The position numbers and the translations under genes are program-made. From Pedobacter sp. SYSU D00535 (GTDB taxonomy: Bacteria; Bacteroidota; Bacteroidia; Sphingobacteriales; Sphingobacteriaceae), in contig NZ_JAFEWD010000005.1 of assembly GCF_017355855.1 (NCBI RefSeq), forward strand, positions 62,001 through 126,000: a DNA stretch of 64,000 bases, in the 5' to 3' direction. Positions 37,760 to 44,832 of the stretch are shown in pieces (position 1 is the stretch's first letter; each line of letters starts with the position of its first letter). Below the pieces are notes generated by a model. That model did no database searches. It was not told where the DNA came from and saw only the letters and a list, made by a program, of their open reading frames with translations.

Positions 37760-40162
37760 CTACTTAAATGAGAATTTATAGTTGACAGCGGGCAGTACCG
37801 GCAGCAGCGTAACGGATTTGGGACGAATAGACACTTTTTGTTTTTCCAGATCTCCTTCAGCTAAGAAGTAAATGTAAACAGGATTTTGGCGGTTGTATAC
37901 ATTGTAAACGGAGAGAGAAAGCTCTGTGCTGAACTTCCTGTTGTTTCTGATTTTATACGTCGCTGCTAAGTCCATCCGGTGATAGGCCGGCATTCTGTTG
38001 CCGTTAAACGGGCCATATTCGTTAACGATGTTCCCACCGATGAGATAACGACTTGCGGGTTTCGTGTAGGCATTGCCCGTTGCATAAGTGAAGGATGCAT
38101 TTACGTTCCATCGGCTGGTGAGGGGGTAGCTCGAAACGATCGAGAGATCATGGGTCCGATCATATTTAGCAGGGAAGTAGTTGCCTCCATTGATCCCTTC
38201 GAATCTTCTTTCGCTTTTCGCCAGGGTGTAGCCAATCCACCCCGTTAATTTACCCGTGTTTTTTTTGAGGAAAAATTCGGCTCCATAAGCGCGGCCGGAA
38301 CCAAACAGTAAATTTTCTTCAATCTTCAGGTTATCAATTAAGTTCATGATTCCTCCTGAGAATTCAACCAGTCCCGACATTTTTTTATAGTACAGATCAA
38401 TATAGGATTCATAGCGATTATCCTTTCCGGAATCCCGGAAGTAACCCACAGAGGCCTGTAGCCCTTTCTCGGCGGGAATACTCCGCAGTGAGGGCATCCA
38501 GAAGTCAGCAGGAAAGTTGACTGCAGTAACCGAAATAAGATGTAAGGGTTGGATATTTCGCGAAAGCGAAAGTTTTAGGGAGGAGTTTTGGTTAAGCAGC
38601 TGACGTAATGTAAGTGACGGTTCGATATAACCAAAGGCCGACACTGCCTCGTTTTTTCCGAAGCTAACTGTTTCCTGCTCCTCGTTTGTTAGTTGATAGG
38701 GCCCTAACTGCCGATAGTAGGTAAAACGTGCCCCGGCGTTAATCCCTGTTTTTTCGGTAACTGAGAATTCGTCGCTTAAAAAAAACGAGCTTTCGTCTGA
38801 GTGATAGATGTTAGGGAGGCCGAAATCATATTCCGTATCCGAAGCGGAAACGGAGGGGGTGTTAGGTTTGAACCGGTGACGCGTGTACTGTAATCCCGTT
38901 TTCAACTGATGCTTTTGGAAGTACAAGGCAAGCACGCTTTTCCAGTTAATATCTCTGATCTGAGAAGTAATGTTCGCGTCATATTTGTCTTGCGTCATTC
39001 CGAAGTTGAAGTTGTAACCGCTGTAGCTTGCTGTGTTTTGTAATACTGCTCTATCTTCCAAAATACTCTTCCAACTAAACGAGTAGGCTGAATTTTTCCA
39101 GTTCATGCCATTGCTGATATTGAACCTTCTGATGCCGAATCCAAAGCGGTCGCCGCCATGATAAGCAGAAAGGTTGAGGGAGTTTCTGCTCCCGATCCGG
39201 GCATTCGAGTTCAAATTCAAATCGTGAAAGTCGTAGCGCATGTCGTTGAACGAGCTTCCGTTCCCGGCGAGACTGTTTACCAAAGGCCAAACGGTTTGAT
39301 TCATAAAGGTTTTCCTTGCCGAAACACTAAGGGACCAGTTGCTGGTAATGGGAAGAGCAAGCGTTGTGTTGGCGGCGAGAATACTTACATCTCCCCGGAT
39401 ACTAAGGGAGTCTTCTACCTTCCGACTGCTATTCACTTCGATGATTGACGAGAGGCGCCCACCATACTCCGAAGGGATGGCCGATTTATAAAGTTTTACC
39501 TGGTCGATCGCTTCTGCGTTAAAAACAGAGAAGAAACCAAGCAGGTGAGAGGGGTTGTAAATGGGAGCTTCGTTAAAGAGCGTGAGGTTTTGGCCGGCGG
39601 TTCCACCCCTGACATAGAAGCCCGAATTTCCCTCTCCGCCCTTGCCGCTGCCAGGAAGCGTCTGCAGCGTTTTTAATGGATCTGCCTGGCCGAGGAAGGC
39701 GGGTTGTTTACGAAGGTCTTCCCTGGTAAGTGTCTGCACGTTTCCACTGACGCTCCTGATGTTGCTTTTACGCGGACTGCCCGACACCACGACCTCGTTC
39801 ATCAAGGCCATTTTAGGATGGAGATATAAGTCCTTGTTTTCGTCTTTCTGTAGGATTAGAGATATCTGCAGGGTATCGTAAGCAATGTGGGTAAGGGTTA
39901 GAACGTGTTCCCCTTCATTCAGCACGAGATTGTAATAGCCCCGCTCGTCGCTGGAGGTGGTTTTCTGCCTTGTTTTTATCGTAGCGTTAGCCACTGGTGC
40001 TTTGGTTGACGCATTGTATAGGTGTCCCTCTATCTGATAGCTGTTCTGCGCGTTGGTTTCGCTCAAAAACAGGGTAAGCAGCAAGAGAAATGCAAATTTC
40101 AAGGAAAGGAGATAGAGAAAAGGTGATTTTCTTATAAGTGACAGGAACTGAAATGTGTACAA
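37760..40162 (-). CDS. TonB-dependent receptor paired with DUF4249 lipoprotein
   Basis: An 800-residue receptor (if begun at 40162). A hydrophobic signal segment (SLKFAFLLLLTLFLSETNAQ) is followed by a carboxypeptidase-regulatory-like domain (about 42-125, GHLYNASTKAPVANATIKTR), a plug (NEVVVSGSPRKSNIRSVSGNVQ ... GFYVRGGTAGQNLTLFNEAPIYNPSHL) and a barrel ending in VNYKFSFK, with the required terminal aromatic strand. There is no ATG before residue 100: the start must be TTG at 40162 or TTG at 40102, the latter giving a compact signal peptide KFAFLLLLTLF. An exact promoter lies about 20 nt before 40162, which excludes a longer leader. Substrate unknown. Confidence 0.85.
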   Translation of the reverse strand: MYTFQFLSLIRKSPFLYLLSLKFAFLLLLTLFLSETNAQNSYQIEGHLYNASTKAPVANATIKTRQKTTSSDERGYYNLVLNEGEHVLTLTHIAYDTLQISLILQKDENKDLYLHPKMALMNEVVVSGSPRKSNIRSVSGNVQTLTREDLRKQPAFLGQADPLKTLQTLPGSGKGGEGNSGFYVRGGTAGQNLTLFNEAPIYNPSHLLGFFSVFNAEAIDQVKLYKSAIPSEYGGRLSSIIEVNSSRKVEDSLSIRGDVSILAANTTLALPITSNWSLSVSARKTFMNQTVWPLVNSLAGNGSSFNDMRYDFHDLNLNSNARIGSRNSLNLSAYHGGDRFGFGIRRFNISNGMNWKNSAYSFSWKSILEDRAVLQNTASYSGYNFNFGMTQDKYDANITSQIRDINWKSVLALYFQKHQLKTGLQYTRHRFKPNTPSVSASDTEYDFGLPNIYHSDESSFFLSDEFSVTEKTGINAGARFTYYRQLGPYQLTNEEQETVSFGKNEAVSAFGYIEPSLTLRQLLNQNSSLKLSLSRNIQPLHLISVTAVNFPADFWMPSLRSIPAEKGLQASVGYFRDSGKDNRYESYIDLYYKKMSGLVEFSGGIMNLIDNLKIEENLLFGSGRAYGAEFFLKKNTGKLTGWIGYTLAKSERRFEGINGGNYFPAKYDRTHDLSIVSSYPLTSRWNVNASFTYATGNAYTKPASRYLIGGNIVNEYGPFNGNRMPAYHRMDLAATYKIRNNRKFSTELSLSVYNVYNRQNPVYIYFLAEGDLEKQKVSIRPKSVTLLPVLPAVNYKFSFK

Positions 40163-40181
40163 AGTCCGGATTTGAATTTGT

Positions 40182-40212
40182 CAAAAATACGAAAGTAGCA
40201 GAGGCTGGCCAA
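40182..40212 (-). promoter_or_regulatory. Promoter of the receptor/DUF4249 operon
   Basis: On the minus strand TTG (40212-40210), a 20-nt spacer and TATTTTTG (40189-40182), an exact TAnnTTTG. The predicted start of transcription near 40178 leaves only a short leader before the first TTG codon. Confidence 0.6.
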
Positions 40213-40431
40213 TACTTATTATTGGGTATAAGGGATGGTGGAGGTAGCGAAGCCAGGTAGGTGAGAAGCGGTAGCTCCGGTCTAAGCTAAACCGGATTGC
40301 AGCGGTAGCCCGCAGCCGGAGGAGGAGGATTGGGAAAGGAGGCGAGGACTATAGCGGAAAGCCGGACTGCAGCAGATCAAAGTGCCGTCGCCCGTTTTCA
40401 AAAAAAGTTTTACCATGTCTTATATTATAGC
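40213..40431. other. Intergenic between divergent receptor and rpsF units
   Basis: About 220 nt with a purine-rich, relatively GC-rich stretch (GGAGGAGGAGG-type runs near 40320-40350) and a short inverted repeat CCGGT/ACCGG near 40278-40300. No ORF or RNA gene recognised. Confidence 0.35.
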
Positions 40432-40439
40432 TACATTTG
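40432..40439 (+). promoter_or_regulatory. Promoter -7 box of the rpsF operon
   Basis: TACATTTG is an exact TAnnTTTG, identical to the boxes of the first two tRNA-Phe genes downstream, and lies 44 nt before the rpsF ATG. A TTCAAAAAAA run upstream is also shared with those tRNA promoters. Confidence 0.55.
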
Positions 40440-40483
40440 CGATCCCTAATTGCAGGGTAAATAATTGAAAATTAATTAATAAA

Positions 40484-40849
40484 ATGCAACAGTACGAAAC
40501 AGTAATCATTCTGACCCCGTTGTTGTCTGACGAAGCTGCGAAAGAGGTAATTGCCAAATTCCGCGGTATCCTTACAGATAACGGAGCCGAAATTATCAAT
40601 GAAGATAATTGGGGTTTGAAGAAACTAGCGTATCCGATCGAGAAAAAATCTACAGGATACTATCACCTAACTGAATTTAAGGCTCCGGGTGAATTAATCA
40701 GCAAACTGGAACTTGAATACAAACGTGATGAGCGTGTAATGCGTTTTCTGACCGTTGCGCTTGACAAGCATGCACGTGCTTACAGTGAGAAAAAACGTAG
40801 CGGTGCTTTCAACCAGAAAAAACAACAAACTGAGGAGGTAGCTGGATAA
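40484..40849 (+). CDS. rpsF: Small ribosomal subunit protein bS6
   Basis: A 121-residue bS6 of the 30S subunit. The family pattern YETVIILTPLLSDEAAKEVIAKF, then ENWGLKKLAYPIEKKSTGYYHLTEF (observed as EDNWGLKKLAYPIEKK) and YKRDERVMRFLTVAL are clear. A lysine-rich C-terminal tail (KKRSGAFNQKKQQTEEV) extends past the core, as in many Bacteroidota. It is the first gene of the rpsF-rpsR-rplI operon and overlaps rpsR by 1 nt (TAATG). bS6 and bS18 form a dimer in the ribosome, which fits coupled translation. Confidence 0.96.
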   Translation: MQQYETVIILTPLLSDEAAKEVIAKFRGILTDNGAEIINEDNWGLKKLAYPIEKKSTGYYHLTEFKAPGELISKLELEYKRDERVMRFLTVALDKHARAYSEKKRSGAFNQKKQQTEEVAG

Positions 40850-41112
40850 TGGCAAAAGATCAAATTCAATACGTAACTGCCCCTAAAGTAGAGGACAACC
40901 GTAAAAAGTATTGCCGTTTCAAGAAAAACGGTATCAAGTATATCGATTACAAAGACGCTAACTTCCTTTTGAAGTTTGTGAACGATCAGGGTAAAGTATT
41001 ACCTCGCCGTTTAACTGGTACTTCTTTGAAGTTTCAGCGTAAAGTAGCTCAGGCTGTTAAACGTGCTCGTCATATCGGTATTTTACCTTATGTTACTGAT
41101 TCATTAAAATAA
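40849..41112 (+). CDS. rpsR: Small ribosomal subunit protein bS18
   Basis: An 87-residue bS18. The diagnostic KKYCRFKKNGIKYIDYKDANFLLKF and RRLTGTSLKFQRKVAQAVKRARHIGILPY segments are present. The single Cys in KYCRFK is retained, but the zinc-binding Cys set seen in some bS18 is absent, so this is a zinc-independent (C-) form. The start codon overlaps the rpsF stop; rplI follows after 16 nt, which includes a GGAGGT Shine-Dalgarno, unusual in this genome. Confidence 0.96.
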   Translation: MAKDQIQYVTAPKVEDNRKKYCRFKKNGIKYIDYKDANFLLKFVNDQGKVLPRRLTGTSLKFQRKVAQAVKRARHIGILPYVTDSLK

Positions 41113-41128
41113 TTGGAGGTAAAGCGAA

Positions 41129-41572
41129 ATGGAAATTATTTTAAAACAGGATATTAAAAACCTTGGCGAGAAAGACGATATCGTAAATGTAAAGCCAGGT
41201 TACGGTCGCAATTACCTTATCCCACAAGGATTTGCAGTTTTAGCAACTTCTTCTGCAAAGAAAGTGCTTGCTGAAAACTTGAAACAAGCGCAATTCAAAC
41301 AAGACAAAATCAAAAATGATGCGCTTGCAATTGCTGCTCGTTTAGAAAGCGTAAAATTGACTATCGGTGCTAAAGCTGGTGAAAGTGGTAAGATCTTCGG
41401 AGCTGTGAACACTATTCAAGTTGCTGATGCACTTAAGAAAGAAGGTTTTGAAGTGGATCGTCGCAGAATCACTTTCGAAACTGAGCCTAAATTTGTTGGT
41501 GAGTACATCGCTAACTTAAACTTACATAAAGAAGTTAAGGTTCAGGTTCCTTTTGAAGTTGTTGCTGAATAA
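41129..41572 (+). CDS. rplI: Large ribosomal subunit protein bL9
   Basis: A 147-residue bL9. The N-terminal domain signature MEIILKQDIKNLGEKDDIVNVKPGYGRNYLIPQG is exact, followed by the long connecting helix (ASSAKKVLAENLKQAQFKQDK) and the C-terminal RNA-binding domain (KAGESGKIFGAVNTIQVADALKKEG). Last gene of the rpsF operon. TTGGAGGTAAAG before the ATG is a good Shine-Dalgarno. A strong terminator with a GAAA tetraloop follows 27 nt after the stop. Confidence 0.96.
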   Translation: MEIILKQDIKNLGEKDDIVNVKPGYGRNYLIPQGFAVLATSSAKKVLAENLKQAQFKQDKIKNDALAIAARLESVKLTIGAKAGESGKIFGAVNTIQVADALKKEGFEVDRRRITFETEPKFVGEYIANLNLHKEVKVQVPFEVVAE

Positions 41573-41599
41573 GCAGAACTACGAAAGATAAATATTTGG

Positions 41600-41635
41600 A
41601 AATGCCCTTGAGAAATCGAGGGCATTTTTATTTTT
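41600..41635 (+). terminator. Rho-independent terminator of rpsF-rpsR-rplI
   Basis: A 12-bp stem (AAATGCCCTTGA / TCGAGGGCATTT, one G-U) capped by a GAAA tetraloop and followed by TTATTTTT. Its T tract ends only 4 nt before the mtgA start codon. Confidence 0.92.
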
Positions 41636-41639
41636 GGGC

Positions 41640-42368
41640 ATGGCAAAAAGGAAGAGCAGCAGCAGGTCGGGAAGAAAAGGAGGGAATAGGGTGAGTGGTT
41701 TTTTTAGAGCCTTGAAGAAGGTAGTTCTCTGGTTCTTTATCGTCACGATAGCCTGGGTGCTCCTTTACCGCTTTCTGAACCCGCCCGTAACTTGGCTGAT
41801 GATGCAACGCGCCATAGAACGGAAATGGGATGGAAAGAGCTGGAAGATAGAGAAAGAATGGAAGAGCTTTGATGAGCTTTCCGATAATCTAAAACTTGCT
41901 GCTGTAGCCGGGGAGGACGCTCATTTTTTGGAACATTGGGGCTTCGATATGAAGTCGATTCAGAAAGCTTATGCAAAAAATAAAGCCGGGAAGCCGATCC
42001 GTGGTGGCAGCACAATCAGTCAGCAAACCGCCAAAAATGTTTTTTTGTGGCCGGGAAGATCCTGGATCAGGAAGGGTTTTGAAGCCTATTTTACCCTGTT
42101 AATAGAACTGCTTTGGAGTAAAGAGCGAATTTTGGAGGTTTATTTGAACGTGGCAGAGATGGGGGATGGGATCTATGGTGCTGAAGCCGCAATGCAGCAT
42201 TACTTCAACAAGTCGTCTGAAAAGATGAGCAAGAGGCAGGCCGCCCTGTTAATCGCTGTCCTGCCGAACCCACTTCGATGGTCGCCTGCAAAGCCAACCA
42301 AATACATCTATTATAAACAGTACTTAATTTTAAGGAATATGCGTAACATCAGGAAGCTTAACTTTTAA
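41640..42368 (+). CDS. mtgA: Monofunctional biosynthetic peptidoglycan transglycosylase
   Basis: Polymerises lipid II into glycan strands at the inner membrane. The 242-residue GT51 protein has a basic cytoplasmic start (KRKSSSRSGRKGG), one transmembrane helix (VVLWFFIVTIAWVLLYRFL), the catalytic-glutamate motif AAVAGEDAHFLEHWGFD, RGGSTISQQTAKNVFLWPGRSW, a second-glutamate motif KERILEVYLNVAEMGDGIYGAEAA, and RQAALLIAVLPNPLRWSP. No transpeptidase domain follows. Start ATG 41640; a TTG two codons earlier is possible but unneeded. The rplI terminator lies immediately before, so it may rely on its own promoter or on read-through. Confidence 0.94.
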   Translation: MAKRKSSSRSGRKGGNRVSGFFRALKKVVLWFFIVTIAWVLLYRFLNPPVTWLMMQRAIERKWDGKSWKIEKEWKSFDELSDNLKLAAVAGEDAHFLEHWGFDMKSIQKAYAKNKAGKPIRGGSTISQQTAKNVFLWPGRSWIRKGFEAYFTLLIELLWSKERILEVYLNVAEMGDGIYGAEAAMQHYFNKSSEKMSKRQAALLIAVLPNPLRWSPAKPTKYIYYKQYLILRNMRNIRKLNF

Positions 42369-42396
42369 GCTGTCTGTAGTTGCTTGCTTCCGTTAG

Positions 42397-42876
42397 TTAA
42401 ACCACTCCTGTAAATACCCGGGCATGCCAGCTGTTTTTGAAGGGAACCTCCCAGTTGGTGTCCAATTCTTTCCTTGTTTGTACGAGGTTGTTAAACACAA
42501 CGGTATTCTCGTTTACCTCACCCGCGGCTATGCGTTGTTCAAACTCGTCTCTGCTGCAGGATAGCACCTCGCCATTCTGACGGAAGGCAATGTTGAGGCG
42601 ATCAAACAGGTCCACGTGATATTGTTGTTCTATCTGTTTCATCAGCTGGACAGATTTGTCAATAGAGCAGCCTGTTGCTCCAGCCTGTGCTTCGTCAACC
42701 ATAAGTATAATAAACCGATTATAGCGTACTTCTGCCTGTGCTGCAAGTTGATGACCGTGCGCTAACCACTCACCCGTAAAGGTGTGAAGCAGCGATTCTA
42801 TTTCCTGCTGCTCAGCAGCAGTGAAGGGCCGGTTGGCCTGGTAGATCCAAACTCTGGAATTCTCAGAAATTTTCAT
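42397..42876 (-). CDS. Conserved cytosolic protein of unknown function (often mislabelled ABC transporter ATPase)
   Basis: A 159-residue soluble protein with no signal peptide or Walker motifs. The opening WIYQANRPFTAAEQQEIE, the segment QAEVRYNRFIILMVDEAQAGATGCSIDKSV and the end FNNLVQTRKELDTNWEVPFKNSWH are a conserved Bacteroidota pattern. Databases often carry it as 'ABC transporter ATPase', but no nucleotide-binding motif is visible, so that name is not supported. The invariant-looking GCSIDKS segment with a Cys may be functional. Function unknown. Confidence 0.8.
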   Translation of the reverse strand: MKISENSRVWIYQANRPFTAAEQQEIESLLHTFTGEWLAHGHQLAAQAEVRYNRFIILMVDEAQAGATGCSIDKSVQLMKQIEQQYHVDLFDRLNIAFRQNGEVLSCSRDEFEQRIAAGEVNENTVVFNNLVQTRKELDTNWEVPFKNSWHARVFTGVV

Positions 42877-42928
42877 TAATCAAATTTACTAAATTCTTAA
42901 ATTGTAGGCGTTTTTTAGTCCTTCAATC

Positions 42929-43396
42929 ATGTTGGCGAAATGTAAAAAGCCTTTCTTTCGTTTGCTCCTGTTCTGTAGTCTGGCTCTGTTGCTGTTGTCG
43001 GCGTTTGGGGAGAGAACTAATTTTAGTGATCAGCTGCGTTGGATCCAGCAATGTCTGAGCACTTGCTTCGACGCCGCTGTTGGGAAGCAGAAGTTGAAGA
43101 AGTGGGATTTAGTTGTTACCGAAAAAGGTTTTTTTCGACTACGAAAGTACTTTCCAAACGGGAAGCAAGAATACTTTTCTTTTCATCTGAAGCGATTTGA
43201 TGAACTAAGTTTTCTTGGAACGAGCAGCGTAGGGGAGTTGGTTATTAAAACGGTATCCGACGATATAATCGTACAAACGTATAATGACCCCAGAGGTAAT
43301 ATTGACTCGATGACTTCTGTGTTAAAACTACCGGTTGTACATGTAGAGCCGGAGCAGCTAGATAGCCTGGAAACAGCCTTAGAGGCACTTAAATAA
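42929..43396 (+). CDS. Small exported or membrane-anchored protein of unknown function
   Basis: A 155-residue protein with a basic start and one hydrophobic segment at residues about 9-26 (FRLLLFCSLALLLLSAF), either a signal peptide or anchor. The rest is a mixed alpha/beta domain with KKWDLVVTEKGFFRLRKYFPNGKQEYFSFHLKRFDELSFLG, where the 'F.RL.K.F.NGKQEY.SF' pattern suggests a small beta-sheet domain. I do not recognise a family. It is divergent from the preceding gene (52-nt gap) and stops about 50 nt before a separate promoter/terminator unit. Confidence 0.65.
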   Translation: MLAKCKKPFFRLLLFCSLALLLLSAFGERTNFSDQLRWIQQCLSTCFDAAVGKQKLKKWDLVVTEKGFFRLRKYFPNGKQEYFSFHLKRFDELSFLGTSSVGELVIKTVSDDIIVQTYNDPRGNIDSMTSVLKLPVVHVEPEQLDSLETALEALK

Positions 43397-43448
43397 TTGC
43401 GTTCGGTAATAGACTTTTAAGTTTTGGTTAAAAAAGCCGTAGAAAGTA

Positions 43449-43479
43449 TTGCATTGGTAATATAAATGTCATAACTTTG
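43449..43479 (+). promoter_or_regulatory. Promoter of a candidate small RNA
   Basis: TTG at 43449-43451, a 20-nt spacer and TAACTTTG at 43472-43479, exactly TAnnTTTG. No ORF starts downstream before the terminator. Confidence 0.55.
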
Positions 43480-43483
43480 GTTT

Positions 43484-43577
43484 TGAAGTTATTGCTCTCA
43501 TAGCTTGCTTCAAATTAATGATTAATGTGTTAAAATAAGATGGCTCATTCTATCCACTAGAATGGGCCACTCTTTTT
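43484..43577 (+). ncRNA. Candidate small non-coding RNA, about 95 nt
   Basis: The stretch between a consensus promoter (43449-43479) and a strong terminator (43541-43578) contains no credible ORF. A transcript would begin near 43484 and end in the T tract after a 12-bp hairpin. Its 5' part is AU-rich and unstructured (TTATTGCTCTCATAGC), a layout typical of small RNAs acting by base pairing. It lies just upstream of the tRNA-Phe cluster. It is not recognisable as 6S, 4.5S, tmRNA or RNase P RNA. Existence is inferred from signals only. Confidence 0.45.
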
Positions 43578-43578
43578 T
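43541..43578 (+). terminator. Strong terminator before the tRNA-Phe cluster
   Basis: TGGCTCATTCTA / TAGAATGGGCCA (12 bp, one G-U, 5-nt loop) followed by CTCTTTTTT. It is 145 nt past the nearest upstream gene. Confidence 0.85.
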
Positions 43579-43703
43579 AAAGACAACTCCCGGAATTTCC
43601 TCATCAAAAGAAACTTTTATTGCTAATGGTAGGAGCCGTTATCTATCGATTTTACGAGCAACAGGATATTTTCAAAAAAAATTTAATAATTAAAAAAACC
43701 CAG

Positions 43704-43711
43704 TACATTTG
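43704..43711 (+). promoter_or_regulatory. -7 box of tRNA-Phe copy 1
   Basis: TACATTTG, exact TAnnTTTG, with its last base 17 nt before the tRNA 5' end. A GCAATCCCAAAAGGGA leader follows, shared by all three copies. Confidence 0.65.
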
Positions 43712-43727
43712 CAATCCCAAAAGGGAC

Positions 43728-43800
43728 GGTATCATAGCTCAGTTGGTAGAGCAAAGGACTGAAAATCCTTGTGTCGCTGGTTCGATTCCAGCTGATACCA
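43728..43800 (+). tRNA. tRNA-Phe (GAA), copy 1
   Basis: A complete 73-nt cloverleaf: acceptor GGTATCA / TGATACC, D stem GCTC/GAGC, anticodon stem AAGGA/TCCTT with loop CTGAAAA (anticodon GAA), variable GTGTC, T stem GCTGG/CCAGC with loop TTCGATT, discriminator A. CCA is not encoded. The gene is flanked by its own promoter and terminator. Confidence 0.97.
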
Positions 43801-43808
43801 CAGAAAGA

Positions 43809-43837
43809 AACCTCAGAGCGATCTGGGGTTTTGTTGT
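43809..43837 (+). terminator. Terminator of tRNA-Phe copy 1
   Basis: AACCTCAGA / TCTGGGGTT (9 bp, one G-U, GCGA loop) then TTGTTGT. Confidence 0.75.
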
Positions 43838-44006
43838 ATTAGAGCCGTCTTTTTATTGCCGCTAAAAAATTTACGATCTTTTAGGGCGGGGGAAATGCGT
43901 TTTGGATTGGGGATCTGACCTGGCGGGTTCCGGATATTACTATCCATAAGCCCTAGGCTTGCGGATAACTTTTTAGATTTTTTATTTCTCTTTTCAAAAA
44001 AAGGCT

Positions 44007-44014
44007 TACATTTG
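44007..44014 (+). promoter_or_regulatory. -7 box of tRNA-Phe copy 2
   Basis: TACATTTG, exact TAnnTTTG, again 17 nt before the tRNA 5' end. Confidence 0.65.
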
Positions 44015-44030
44015 CAATCCCAAAAGGGAT

Positions 44031-44103
44031 GGTATCATAGCTCAGTTGGTAGAGCAAAGGACTGAAAATCCTTGTGTCGCTGGTTCGATTCCAGCTGATA
44101 CCA
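44031..44103 (+). tRNA. tRNA-Phe (GAA), copy 2
   Basis: Identical over all 73 nt to copy 1, 303 nt downstream of it. The -7 box, leader and terminator are also duplicated, while the spacer before them is not, indicating duplication of a compact promoter-tRNA-terminator module. Confidence 0.97.
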
Positions 44104-44111
44104 CAGAAAGA

Positions 44112-44140
44112 AACCTCAGAGCGATCTGGGGTTTTGTTGT
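44112..44140 (+). terminator. Terminator of tRNA-Phe copy 2
   Basis: Same AACCTCAGA / TCTGGGGTT hairpin with GCGA loop and TTGTTGT tail as copy 1. Confidence 0.75.
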
Positions 44141-44466
44141 TTAAAGTCTCCTCCGGAACAAAAGCGGCAGCTATAACACATCTCTCAGTTATTATACAGC
44201 TTCCGTATACTAAAGCACAATCGCAATTGCGGAGTCAGTCCACGTTTGCTCTCCAAAACCTGCACTCATGGTGCTCACAACGTGCACTCACCGTGCACGC
44301 AAGCAGAGCCAAAAGAGAACAGGAGCAGGGGGGGAACATCTGTAGTGGTGCTATAGATACCCCTGCAATTTCGAGGTTTCCATTTTAATGTGCTAGACAT
44401 GAATGGGTTTTGACATCCATCAATATTATTTTGAAGTGCTTAGTCAGCCAATTCAAAAAAAAACCT
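44141..44466. other. Spacer between tRNA-Phe copies 2 and 3, no gene recognised
   Basis: About 325 nt without a credible ORF; a 104-codon open frame here overlaps the tRNA and shows no protein-like pattern. Near 44265-44300 the stretch has GTGCTCACAACGTGCACTCACCGTGCAC-type repeats of GTGCAC/GTGCTCA, of no evident function. Confidence 0.4.
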
Positions 44467-44474
44467 TATAATTG
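44467..44474 (+). promoter_or_regulatory. -7 box of tRNA-Phe copy 3
   Basis: TATAATTG (7 of 8 to TAnnTTTG), again ending 17 nt before the tRNA 5' end. Confidence 0.55.
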
Positions 44475-44490
44475 CAATCCCAAAAGGGAC

Positions 44491-44563
44491 GGTATCATAG
44501 CTCAGTTGGTAGAGCAAAGGACTGAAAATCCTTGTGTCGCTGGTTCGATTCCAGCTGATACCA
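44491..44563 (+). tRNA. tRNA-Phe (GAA), copy 3
   Basis: Identical over 73 nt to copies 1 and 2. The leader CAATCCCAAAAGGGAC matches copy 1, but the terminator is unrelated, so the third copy has a different downstream history. Confidence 0.97.
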
Positions 44564-44569
44564 CAGAAT

Positions 44570-44606
44570 AAAAGCCCATCTTTCAATAGAAAGGTGGGCT
44601 TTTCTA
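44570..44606 (+). terminator. Terminator of tRNA-Phe copy 3
   Basis: AAAAGCCCATCTTTC / GAAAGGTGGGCTTTT, a 15-bp stem with one G-U and a short AATA loop, followed by CT. Different from the terminators of the other two copies. Confidence 0.8.
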
Positions 44607-44832
44607 TTGGAAGGTGATTCCTTCTTTAAATGTGAGTAATGTTGTTTTAGGGATACCACTCTTCTCTTAGGGGTACAGCGGGTTGGCTAATTCAACTATG
44701 CTTTAGACATCCCAGTGACTACGTCGGCTTGTTTTTCTCGCTGCAAACAATAAAATCAAGTCGAAGATCCATTAATATTCGATAAATTTAAACCTGGACG
44801 TCGAGCTGGAATGCTCATCACCTGAAACGATC

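Noticed and set aside
40440-40483. bS6:bS18-binding autoregulatory RNA in the rpsF leader
   Set aside because: Only a 4-bp CCCT/AGGG stem is visible; the leader is too short and lacks the characteristic CCG bulge.
42397-42876. ABC transporter ATPase, as such proteins are often labelled
   Set aside because: No Walker A, Walker B or signature motif in the 159 residues.
44074-44388. 104-codon frame and another at 43620-43865 overlapping tRNA-Phe
   Set aside because: They run through the tRNA genes and their terminators.
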